A stretch of DNA of 64,000 nt from Dinoroseobacter shibae DFL 12 = DSM 16493 (GTDB lineage Bacteria > Pseudomonadota > Alphaproteobacteria > Rhodobacterales > Rhodobacteraceae), in contig NC_009952.1 in the NCBI RefSeq assembly GCF_000018145.1, positions 1,178,001-1,242,000 of the forward strand, given 5' to 3'. The position numbers were made by a program, and so were the translations under genes. Shown piece after piece: positions 46,020 to 53,910 of the stretch. The notes beneath the pieces are model-generated. The model searched no databases and was not told the origin of the DNA. It saw nothing but the letters and a program-made list of their open reading frames with translations. How positions within the stretch are numbered: position 1 is the stretch's first letter; the number at the start of each line of letters is the position of its first letter.

Positions 46020-48170
46020 TTATCCGCCGCAGCGCGATGTCCGCGCGGCACCGTCGCCACGGCCGAAGCCGAGCAACGAGACCGTGATGCCAAAATCCGT
46101 GGTCGAGCGCAAATCAAGCGAGGTGTCGAAATCCCGCGATACCGAGAGCTCCACCAACACGCATTCATTGCGGTACTCAAGGCTCAGATCCGCCTCCCGG
46201 GCCTGGGAGGCGTCGAAATCATAGCTGAATTCGAGCCCGCCGGCCCAGGTGTCGTTGAACCGGCGCCGCCCGGTCACGCTGAACTCGTTGGTATCGGCGG
46301 GCCGCGATTCGGCTTCCGACGCCCGCAGCCAGGTGTAGGACAGCGCCAGCGCGCTCAGCGGATCTTCCCAGCCCATCCGCAGCACGTTCTTGTTGATCGA
46401 CAGATCCGAGCTGAACTGCGCCCGGTTCAGCAGCGCCAGGCCCGTGGGCGAAGACAGCTGCACCGTGGTCAGCCAGTCCGACGCCCGTTCGGTCGCCGAC
46501 GCGCCCGGGGCCAGCGCGGTGTTGTCATCCTCGCGCAGCACCCGGCCCACGGTCACGGCGGTGGTCCAGCCGCTGGCGTCGAACCGGGTCCAGCCGACGC
46601 CGAAATTGGCGCGCCAGCCGCCTTCGACCTGATCGCGCCCGGCGAACCGGTTCAGGTCGAACAGGCTGGCCTCGTCGAACTCGGCCACGGTGCTGTCCTC
46701 GTTGGGCACATCCACGTCCGACACCCGCGACCAGACCAGCTGGGCCACCGGCTCGATCACCGTGCGGGTGGCGCCATTGCTCTTCTCGAAGGGCCAGCGC
46801 AGCTCGGCGGCCAGTGTCGGTGTCACCCGGGTCTGCTGGTCGGGAAAGCTGGTATCCTGCGAAACGTGGAACTGGTCGATCGCCAGCTCGCCCGTGGCCG
46901 TCATCACCATGCCCCAGTCGTTGGCCCAGCTGCGCTGCCAGGTGCCCAGCAGGCTCAGCCGCCGCGTGTCGCGCCCGATCTCGTTGGCATCCGAAGGCCG
47001 TTCCAGGCCCAGCCAGGACAGGGAGGTCTCGGCATATCCCCCGATCAGCGGCGTGTCGAAGCGGCGCGTGATCTCGCCATCCAGCACGAAGCGCGGGATG
47101 GTGTCGTTATCCTCGTCCTCCCGGAAGGTGGTGAAATAGGATGCGGTCGCCCGGTCCAGCGCATCCCGGCGGGTGCGCGAAATCTCGATCTCGCTGTCGA
47201 TCCGGTCCTCGTCATCGAAGCCGTAATCGCGGTAATACTGGTCGTCCGACACGGTCTCGAGATCGAACGACAGCACGAAATCCCGGCCCAGGTCGAAGGC
47301 GCCGAACAGGGTGGCGAACCCGCGATCGCCCTCTTCCAGATCGTCGCGGGTATAGGCCCCCTCGAAGGTCAGGTTTCCCCGCGAAAACGCCTGCCTGTAC
47401 CGCAGGCCAAGCGTGCGCGAATCCTTCGTGGTGATCTGCGGGCTGAGCGTCAGGTCGCGGTCCGGTCCCAGCGCAATGAAATAGGGGATCTCGACGCCGA
47501 CCCCCAGCGCACTGGTGGTTCGGAAATTCGGAAACAGGAACCCCGTTGCGCGCTCCAGGGTCGGGTCGGGTACGCGCATCTGCGGCAGGTAAAGCACGGG
47601 GATGCCCACCACCTCGAACACCGCGCGCTCGAAATAGATCTGCCGCTCCAGCGCGTCATGGACGATGCGCCGGGCGCGGATCTGCCAGAGGGGCACGGAC
47701 CGGTCGGCGCAGACCTCGCAGCTTGACGCGACGGTGTTGTAAAGCTGGGTGTAGCGCCCGTTGACCCGCTGGATCTCCACCGCCGCGATCTGCACCTGCC
47801 GGTCCAGCACAAGTCGCGCGCTTTGCAGGATGCCCTCTTGCAGGTCGGTACCCAGCTCCGCCTGGGACGCGATCAGCACGAAGCCCGGCCCGGAGCTGAG
47901 CTGGATCGGCCCCGTGATCTCCAGCGTGTCGGCCAGCCGGTCATAGGTCAGCCGCTCGGCCTTCAGGCTTCGCCCATCATAGAAGATCTCGACCGCCCCC
48001 TCGGCGATCAGCGTCCCATCGGGGTTCGCGACGATCCGGTCGGCCACCAGCGTGGCCGGAGCAGGCGGCGCCTGCGCCTCCTGCGCCCGGACGGGGCCGG
48101 TCCAGCAGGCCAGGGCGAGCCAGACCGCCAGCGCCGCGGCGAGCCTGCGGGTCAGGGCGACGCGGTTCAT
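46020..48170 (-). CDS. lptD: LPS assembly outer-membrane protein LptD
   Basis: 716 residues. A signal peptide (1-30) is followed by an OstA-type beta-jellyroll (about 40-150) and a large C-terminal beta-barrel (about 190-716). Four non-signal cysteines fit the 2+2 disulfide pattern: Cys151 and Cys154 (SSCEVC) near the jellyroll, Cys670 and Cys714 near the end. With LptE it inserts lipopolysaccharide in the outer leaflet. The start is ATG 48170, overlapping the lptG stop (ATGA). It lies in the lptF-lptG-lptD-surA operon, coupling LPS export with its own chaperone. Confidence 0.94.
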   Translation of the reverse strand: MNRVALTRRLAAALAVWLALACWTGPVRAQEAQAPPAPATLVADRIVANPDGTLIAEGAVEIFYDGRSLKAERLTYDRLADTLEITGPIQLSSGPGFVLIASQAELGTDLQEGILQSARLVLDRQVQIAAVEIQRVNGRYTQLYNTVASSCEVCADRSVPLWQIRARRIVHDALERQIYFERAVFEVVGIPVLYLPQMRVPDPTLERATGFLFPNFRTTSALGVGVEIPYFIALGPDRDLTLSPQITTKDSRTLGLRYRQAFSRGNLTFEGAYTRDDLEEGDRGFATLFGAFDLGRDFVLSFDLETVSDDQYYRDYGFDDEDRIDSEIEISRTRRDALDRATASYFTTFREDEDNDTIPRFVLDGEITRRFDTPLIGGYAETSLSWLGLERPSDANEIGRDTRRLSLLGTWQRSWANDWGMVMTATGELAIDQFHVSQDTSFPDQQTRVTPTLAAELRWPFEKSNGATRTVIEPVAQLVWSRVSDVDVPNEDSTVAEFDEASLFDLNRFAGRDQVEGGWRANFGVGWTRFDASGWTTAVTVGRVLREDDNTALAPGASATERASDWLTTVQLSSPTGLALLNRAQFSSDLSINKNVLRMGWEDPLSALALSYTWLRASEAESRPADTNEFSVTGRRRFNDTWAGGLEFSYDFDASQAREADLSLEYRNECVLVELSVSRDFDTSLDLRSTTDFGITVSLLGFGRGDGAARTSRCGG

Positions 48171-49264
48171 CCGTCCTCCTGGTGCAGCAGCAAGGCCAGA
48201 GACAGGAACACCCCCGCGAGCGGCGGAAACCACGCGGCAGCCAGAACCGGGATTTTTCCAGCCTCGCCAAGGACCTGCGCGAAGCTCTTCAGAAAATACA
48301 TCGAGAACCCCAGCAGCACCGCGAAAAGCACCATCAACCCCGTGCGCCCGAACCGCGTGTGCCGCATGGTGAACGCCGCCCCGATCAGCACCATCGCGAC
48401 CAGAAAGACCGGGGAGGCCAGCTCCGTATGCAGCCAGACCCGGTGACTGAGCGCTGCGAAACCTGCCGCCTCAAGCTGGTCGATGAAGGCGGGCAGCTCC
48501 CAGATCGGAATGGCCGAGGGGTCTCCGAAACTGTCGCGGATCTGGTCGAGGGTCAGGTCCGAGGGCACCTGCATCCACGCGCTCGTCCGGACGCCTGCCT
48601 CGGGGTTCAGCCGCCCGGTCAGATCCCAGACCTTGACCCCGGTCAGATCCCAGGCGCCGGGCACCAGCTCCGCCCGGCTGGCCGCCACCCGCTCGATCGG
48701 AAGGGCATCTGCATCGAACCGCAGGAAGGTGACGTCATAAAGGATCGTGCCCCCCAGGCTCGCCCCGGCCGCGTGGATCACGATCTGTCCCTCGGGGGCG
48801 GCCTGGCGCAGCCACAGCCCCTCGCTGCTGAGCGCCAGCACACTGGTTGCGCGGCCCCGCACCTCGTCGCGGGTTTCCTCCGCGATCCGCGAGGTGGCGG
48901 CGACGATGGGGTTGAGCACGCTGATTCCGATCCCGCCGATCAGCCCGGCCACGATCACCGGCGCGATCAGGCTGCGGATGGCCGAGCGCCCCGCCGCGCG
49001 GGTCACGATCAGCTCGGAGGTGCGCGCCATCTTCAGAAACAGGGTGATCGTGGCCAGCACCATGATCAGCGGGATGACCTCGTAGATCGTGGCCGGCAGT
49101 TGCAGCAGCGCCAGCGCCGCGGCCTCCTGCAACCCGAAATCGTCGCTCGACAGGCTGCGCAGGGATTCGACCGTGTCGGTCATCCAGATCAGCCCGGCGA
49201 AGATCCCCAGCATCGACAGAAAGCTCATCACGAAGCGGCGCGCGAAATACCATTGCAGGGTCAT
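48167..49264 (-). CDS. lptG: LPS export permease LptG
   Basis: 365 residues of the YjgP/YjgQ family. About six transmembrane helices are arranged as three N-terminal (around 12-30, 55-77, 100-120) and three C-terminal (around 285-360) with a periplasmic beta-jellyroll domain between. With LptF it forms the membrane part of the LptB2FG ABC transporter that extracts LPS from the inner membrane. The start overlaps the lptF stop and its own stop overlaps the lptD start (both ATGA). Confidence 0.94.
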   Translation of the reverse strand: MTLQWYFARRFVMSFLSMLGIFAGLIWMTDTVESLRSLSSDDFGLQEAAALALLQLPATIYEVIPLIMVLATITLFLKMARTSELIVTRAAGRSAIRSLIAPVIVAGLIGGIGISVLNPIVAATSRIAEETRDEVRGRATSVLALSSEGLWLRQAAPEGQIVIHAAGASLGGTILYDVTFLRFDADALPIERVAASRAELVPGAWDLTGVKVWDLTGRLNPEAGVRTSAWMQVPSDLTLDQIRDSFGDPSAIPIWELPAFIDQLEAAGFAALSHRVWLHTELASPVFLVAMVLIGAAFTMRHTRFGRTGLMVLFAVLLGFSMYFLKSFAQVLGEAGKIPVLAAAWFPPLAGVFLSLALLLHQEDG

Positions 49265-50403
49265 GGCGCGGGCTCCGCCCCGGGATCGGGCACCGGCTTG
49301 AGCCGCCGCCGGATCGGGTGGTCGGAGACATAGAGCAGCACCAGCACCAGCCCCGCCGCCAAGGCCACGGGCGCATAAAGCACGGGCCAGGCCGCGGCGT
49401 CGGATTGCGCGATCTCTTCGGACATGTTCACCGACAGCTGGATCACGATCAGCGCAAGGATCGCGCCCGCCACCTGCTGCCAGAAGCCGAAGCGGCTGAA
49501 CCCGCCGACCAGCAGCGCGCTGAAGCCGAGAAGGGCGGTGCTGATCGCCAGGGCCGGGTTGGCGAGCCGCCGGTGCGCTTCGCTGAGAAACGCCCCACGG
49601 CTCTTGCCCACGCTTTCCAGGTCCGCCGGATCCGCCCGCAGGAGCCGCGCGGTGTCCCAGCCCCGCAGGTCGCGCAACACCCGGTCCTCGGGCACTTCGA
49701 CCTCGCCCAGACCAAGGGCGAAATCCTCGAATTGCAGGGTGCTGAGCGTGCCATCGGCGCGCAGGAACTGTGCCAGCCCCGAGATCATCACCAACTGCGG
49801 GCCCGTGTCGCTACGCACCAGCAGAGCCTGGTTGGCGGTGTAGATCACCTCTTCGGCCGGGTCGCGCTGGTCCGAGAGAAGCACCTTGCTGAGCACGCCT
49901 TCGCCGGTGATCTCGGCCACGAAAACCGTCACCCCGTCGATGGGCGACTGGAACTTGCCCGGCTCCAGCAGCCGCGCCGACACCTCGTCGGCCAGCTGTT
50001 CCTCGAGATCGGCGATGGCCACCCGGGACATCGGCACCAGCAGATGCGCCAGAAGCAGCATCAGCGCCGCCGCCATCACCCCCATATACAAGGCCGGGCG
50101 CACGATCCGGAAGGCGCTGATCCCCGCCGCCTGCAGCGCCACCGTCTCGCTGTCCGAGCCCATCCGGTTGCCGGTGCTCACGGCCGAGGCGAAGGCCGCC
50201 AGCGGCAGCATCAGGTAGATCAGGTAGGGCAGCGACAACAAGGAAAGCTGCGCAAACAGCGCCAGCCCCTGGCCGTCCCCCGACAGCCGCTCGAACAGCC
50301 GGATCGACCGGTTGATCCAGTAGATCAGCACGATGATCAGGGTGAAGAACCCGAAGGTGACCATCAGGCGGCCAAGGATATAGCGGTCGTATCGGGCGAG
50401 CAT
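49261..50403 (-). CDS. lptF: LPS export permease LptF
   Basis: 380 residues with the same architecture as LptG: N-terminal helices (around 15-33, 50-75, 95-120), a periplasmic jellyroll (about 130-265) and C-terminal helices (around 275-355). The start is placed at ATG 50403 (MLARYDRYILGRL), the usual beginning of LptF. The longer reading to 50511 runs into the divergent pepA promoter. It is the first gene of the operon lptF-lptG-lptD-surA-pdxA-rsmA. The ATPase lptB is not in this window. Confidence 0.93.
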   Translation of the reverse strand: MLARYDRYILGRLMVTFGFFTLIIVLIYWINRSIRLFERLSGDGQGLALFAQLSLLSLPYLIYLMLPLAAFASAVSTGNRMGSDSETVALQAAGISAFRIVRPALYMGVMAAALMLLLAHLLVPMSRVAIADLEEQLADEVSARLLEPGKFQSPIDGVTVFVAEITGEGVLSKVLLSDQRDPAEEVIYTANQALLVRSDTGPQLVMISGLAQFLRADGTLSTLQFEDFALGLGEVEVPEDRVLRDLRGWDTARLLRADPADLESVGKSRGAFLSEAHRRLANPALAISTALLGFSALLVGGFSRFGFWQQVAGAILALIVIQLSVNMSEEIAQSDAAAWPVLYAPVALAAGLVLVLLYVSDHPIRRRLKPVPDPGAEPAP

Positions 50404-50562
50404 GATGCGGCTGGGCGCCGGGGCCTCCTGGAGCGATTGGCGCGAGCCTAGAGCATTCATCGGCGCGGGAAAAGCGGCCACCGGCGTCGCGGCGCGCGCG
50501 CGGCTGGTCATCGCCGGGTCGCCGGTCTAGGTTTGCCGGGAACTCAGACTGAAAGGGTCCAC

Positions 50563-52029
50563 ATGACCGAGCTTGCCGCTGTTTCCTTCGTCTATCCCGA
50601 CCTCGATGCGCTCGCCGCCGAGACCGCGAAAATCGCGGTTCTGGTGCCCGCGGAAGGCACCCTCAACCCCGGCGCGCGCCGCCTGAACCGCCTGACCAAG
50701 GGCGCGGTGGCGCGGGCAGTGGAAAGTGCCGCCTTCGAGAAGCTCAAGAGCGGCGAGAGCCTGTCGCTCGGCTATCCGGCGGGGATGGCCTCGGACGAGG
50801 TGATCCTGGTGAAACTCGCGCGCAACGCCAAGCCGCTGGAGGCGCGCAAGGCCGGCGCGGGGCTGGGCAAGACGCTGGGCAAGGAGGGGCTGCTGATCTG
50901 GGCCGCGGGCCTGGGGCAGGTGGCCGAGCTGGCCTTTGGCGCGGCCCTGCGGGCCTACCGCTTCGATGCGCGCAAGTCGAAATCCGAAGACGCGCTCGGC
51001 CCGATCACCGTGTGCGCGACGAAACGCGACGAGGCAGAGGCGGCGTTCGCCGACCGGCGCGCCGTGGCCGAGGGGGTGTTTTTCACCCGTGATCTGGTCA
51101 ACGAGCCTGCGAATGTGCTGACCACCACCGAATTCGCCGACCGGCTGACGGCCATGGCCGATCTCGGCCTGGAGGTGTCGGTTCTGGAAGAGGCCGACAT
51201 GGAAAAACTGGGCATGGGCGCGCTTCTGGGCGTAGGCCAGGGCTCGGAAAGCCCGTCGAAGATCGTGGTGATGAAATGGATGGGCGGCGGCGACGGCGCG
51301 CCCTTCGCGCTGGTGGGCAAGGGGGTCGTGTTCGACACCGGCGGTATCTCGATCAAGCCTTCGGCGGGTATGGAAGACATGACCATGGACATGGGCGGCG
51401 CGGGTGTCGTGGCGGGCGTGATGCGCACCCTGGCCCTGCGCAAGGCCAAGGCGAACGTGGTGGGCCTGGTGGGGCTGGTGGAGAACATGCCCGACGGCAA
51501 GGCCCAGCGGCCCGGCGATGTGGTCACCTCGATGAAGGGCGACACGATCGAGGTGATCAATACCGATGCCGAAGGCCGGCTCGTTCTGGCAGACGTGATG
51601 TGGTACGCGCAGGAAGAGTTCAAACCCTGCGCCATGATCGATCTCGCCACCCTGACCGGCGCGATCATCATCGGGCTTGGCCACGAGAACGCGGGCGTGT
51701 TTTCCAACAGCGACGATCTGTCGGGCGCGTTCCTGAAGGCTGCGACGGCCGAAGGCGAGGGGGCGTGGCGGATGCCCATGGGCCCGGCCTATGACAAGCT
51801 GATCAAGTCGCGCGTGGCCGACATCAAGAACGTGGGCGGGCGGGCCGCGGGGTCGATCACCGCGGCGCAGTTCCTGGGCCGTTTCGTGAAGGACGAGACC
51901 CCCTGGTGCCATCTCGACATCGCGGGCACGGCCTCGGTCAGTTCGGCGACGGATTACGCGCCCGCGGGGGCCACGGGCTGGGGCGTGCGCGCGCTCGACC
52001 GGTTGATCCGGGACGGCTACGAGGGCTGA
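50563..52029 (+). CDS. pepA: Leucyl aminopeptidase PepA (M17)
   Basis: 488 residues starting at ATG 50563 with GAAAGGG upstream. An N-terminal macro-like domain precedes the M17 catalytic domain. Metal and catalytic residues lie in VGKGVVFDTGGISIKPS, MEDMTMDMGGAG and the signature NTDAEGRLVLAD. It removes N-terminal residues from peptides as a hexamer with two metal ions, in the cytoplasm. It diverges from the lpt operon and precedes holC by 5 bases, an arrangement (pepA-holC) also conserved in E. coli. Confidence 0.95.
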   Translation: MTELAAVSFVYPDLDALAAETAKIAVLVPAEGTLNPGARRLNRLTKGAVARAVESAAFEKLKSGESLSLGYPAGMASDEVILVKLARNAKPLEARKAGAGLGKTLGKEGLLIWAAGLGQVAELAFGAALRAYRFDARKSKSEDALGPITVCATKRDEAEAAFADRRAVAEGVFFTRDLVNEPANVLTTTEFADRLTAMADLGLEVSVLEEADMEKLGMGALLGVGQGSESPSKIVVMKWMGGGDGAPFALVGKGVVFDTGGISIKPSAGMEDMTMDMGGAGVVAGVMRTLALRKAKANVVGLVGLVENMPDGKAQRPGDVVTSMKGDTIEVINTDAEGRLVLADVMWYAQEEFKPCAMIDLATLTGAIIIGLGHENAGVFSNSDDLSGAFLKAATAEGEGAWRMPMGPAYDKLIKSRVADIKNVGGRAAGSITAAQFLGRFVKDETPWCHLDIAGTASVSSATDYAPAGATGWGVRALDRLIRDGYEG

Positions 52030-52034
52030 GGCCC

Positions 52035-52490
52035 GTGGGCGCGGTCTATTTCTACCACATGACGCGGACGCCGCTGGACGCGACCTTGCCGGTGCTGCTG
52101 GAGAAATCCCTCGCCGCGGGCTGGCGGGTGCTGGTGCGCGGCACAAGCGGGGCAGAGTTGGAGCGGCTCGACGAGCTGCTCTGGCTGCGGCCCGAGGAGG
52201 GGTTTCTGCCCCACGGGATCGCGGGCGGGGACCGGGACGCGGATCAGCCGGTGCTGCTGGGGGTGGATGCGCCGCTGGCGGGGCGCGAAGCGCTGATCTG
52301 CGTGGACGGGGCGCAGGTCGACCCGGCGGAGGTGGCCGGGCTGGCGCGCGCGTCGCTGCTGTTCGATGGCGGGGACGCCGCGGCGGTGGAGGCCGCGCGG
52401 GGCCAGTGGCGGGCGGTCACGGGCGCGGGGCTGTCGGCGCAGTACTGGAGCCAGGAATCCGGTCGGTGGGAGAAAAAGGCCGAAGCCTGA
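52035..52490 (+). CDS. holC: DNA polymerase III chi subunit HolC
   Basis: 151 residues from GTG 52035. It starts VYFYHMTRTPLDATLPVLLEK (given in part), the usual HolC beginning, and contains the central RLDELLWLRPEEGFLPHG. The chi subunit links the clamp-loader psi subunit to single-strand binding protein. It is 5 bases behind pepA, so it is co-transcribed. The longer reading to 51906 is inside pepA and is rejected. Paired hairpins at 52511-52601 follow. Confidence 0.92.
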   Translation: MGAVYFYHMTRTPLDATLPVLLEKSLAAGWRVLVRGTSGAELERLDELLWLRPEEGFLPHGIAGGDRDADQPVLLGVDAPLAGREALICVDGAQVDPAEVAGLARASLLFDGGDAAAVEAARGQWRAVTGAGLSAQYWSQESGRWEKKAEA

Positions 52491-52510
52491 GCCGCGGATC
52501 GGGCGGGGCA

Positions 52511-52532
52511 AAGAATTTTACTTAAAATTCTT
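52511..52532. terminator. A/T-rich hairpin after holC
   Basis: AAGAATTTT and AAAATTCTT pair around ACTT, 20 bases after the holC stop. The layout parallels hairpin one at 4667-4688 (same size, same TTTTAC...AAAA core), also at a convergent gene end. Confidence 0.65.
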
Positions 52533-52579
52533 GGCGCCTGGCGGCGGGGGCGGTGCGGGACAGGGGATGTCGCGCGGGC

Positions 52580-52601
52580 CAAGGATTTTGCAAAATCCTT
52601 G
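52580..52601. terminator. 22-base perfect palindrome (arm CAAGGATTTTG) after holC
   Basis: CAAGGATTTTG is followed by its reverse complement. The same half-site occurs at 4690-4715 in inside-out order. It lies between convergent holC and the P450 gene, so a bidirectional terminator role fits. The rest of the 246-base gap (to 52736) shows no gene; a short dyad GTTTCGCG/CGAAAC lies near 52700. Confidence 0.7.
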
Positions 52602-52736
52602 CACGCTCCGCCCAAGCGTTAACGCGGGCGCCGAAAACCCGCGAAAACCGCCGACAAATTTTTGCGCGAAACCGTGGCCGATCAAGGGTTTCCAGAGATT
52701 TGTTTCGCGTGCGAAACATTCCATTTCTTGAATAGG

Positions 52737-53909
52737 TTAACGGCTCACGCGCAAGGCCTGAAGCCCGTGGAAGTGGTAGATCGGCGCATAGACCGGCGCC
52801 CCGGCCAGCCGCAGCCCCGGGCAGCGCGCGAAGAGCACCCGGAGCGCGATCTCGATCTCCAGCCGCGCCAGCGGCGCGCCGACGCAGAAATGCAGCCCCG
52901 CGCCGAAGGCCATATGGGGCGGCTTGGTGGGGCGGGTCGGGTCGAACCGGTGCGGGTCGGGCGCAAAGCCCGGGTCGCGTCCCGCGGCGGCCAGCAGGCA
53001 TCCCACCGTGTCGCCGGGCGCGAAGCGGTGGCCGAACACCTCGACCTCCTGCCGGGCGATGCGGGTAAAGAGGTGCAGGGGCGGGTCGAAGCGCAGCACT
53101 TCCTCGACCGTGGCGGGGGTGATCTGGCGTAGCCCTGTCTCCAGCAGGGTCTTCACCCCGTTGCCCAAGGTATGCACCGTCGCCTCGTGGCCCGCGTTCA
53201 GCAGCAGGATCACCGTGGTCACCAACTCGTCGCGCGTGAGCTTGCCGTCCTCGGCCTGCGCCGCGATGAGCGCGCTGAGCAGGTCGTCTGCCGGGCTCGC
53301 GCGGCGCGCGTCGATCAGGTCGAGCAGCCAGGCGCGAAAGTCGTGCGCGGCGGTGTTGGCGGCCTCCTCCATCGCGCGGCTGCGCCCGGCCTGGTACATG
53401 CCGACCATGGCGTTGGACCAGGCCAGAAGCTGCGGCGCGGTGTCCTCGGGCACGCCGAGCAGCCGGGCGATGATACGCACGGGCACCTGGGTGCAATAGG
53501 CGGGCAGCAGGTCGAAGGGGGTGTCGGGGAAGGCGTCGATCAGCGCGTGGCAGAGCGCCTCGATCCCCGGGGCGAGCGCCGCGATCCGCGCCGAGGTGAA
53601 GGCCCGGGTGACCAGACCGCGCAGGCGGGTATGGCGGGGCGGCTCCAGCTCCAGCATGGAATGCGCCTCCACCGCGTAGAAGTCGCGCAGGTGGTCGGGC
53701 ACCGGGGGTGGGGAGAGCGGCTCGCGCCCGAACCGGCGGTCCTTGAGGATCGCGCCGGTGGCGGCATAGGTCGGGGTGACCGGCATGGCGTAGGCGTCCC
53801 ACCACACCAAGTCCCCGAGCGCCCGCATCCGGTCATAGACCGGATACGGGTTCTGCACGAAGGCGGCATCCGTCGGGTCCTGGGTGACCCGGGGCAGGCC
53901 GGCGCCCAT
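52737..53909 (-). CDS. Cytochrome P450
   Basis: 390 residues, a typical soluble class-I bacterial P450. The haem thiolate is Cys342 in FGAGLHFCVGAPLARLE. The I-helix oxygen-activation motif is AGHEAT (239-244) and the K-helix ExxR is Glu270-Arg273 (EVLR). It inserts oxygen in an organic substrate and needs a ferredoxin and reductase, neither of which is adjacent. Its ATG is one base after the TRAP permease stop, so it is almost certainly the last gene of that operon. This suggests the imported compound is oxidised by it; the compound is unknown. Confidence 0.93.
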   Translation of the reverse strand: MGAGLPRVTQDPTDAAFVQNPYPVYDRMRALGDLVWWDAYAMPVTPTYAATGAILKDRRFGREPLSPPPVPDHLRDFYAVEAHSMLELEPPRHTRLRGLVTRAFTSARIAALAPGIEALCHALIDAFPDTPFDLLPAYCTQVPVRIIARLLGVPEDTAPQLLAWSNAMVGMYQAGRSRAMEEAANTAAHDFRAWLLDLIDARRASPADDLLSALIAAQAEDGKLTRDELVTTVILLLNAGHEATVHTLGNGVKTLLETGLRQITPATVEEVLRFDPPLHLFTRIARQEVEVFGHRFAPGDTVGCLLAAAGRDPGFAPDPHRFDPTRPTKPPHMAFGAGLHFCVGAPLARLEIEIALRVLFARCPGLRLAGAPVYAPIYHFHGLQALRVSR

Positions 53910-53910
53910 G

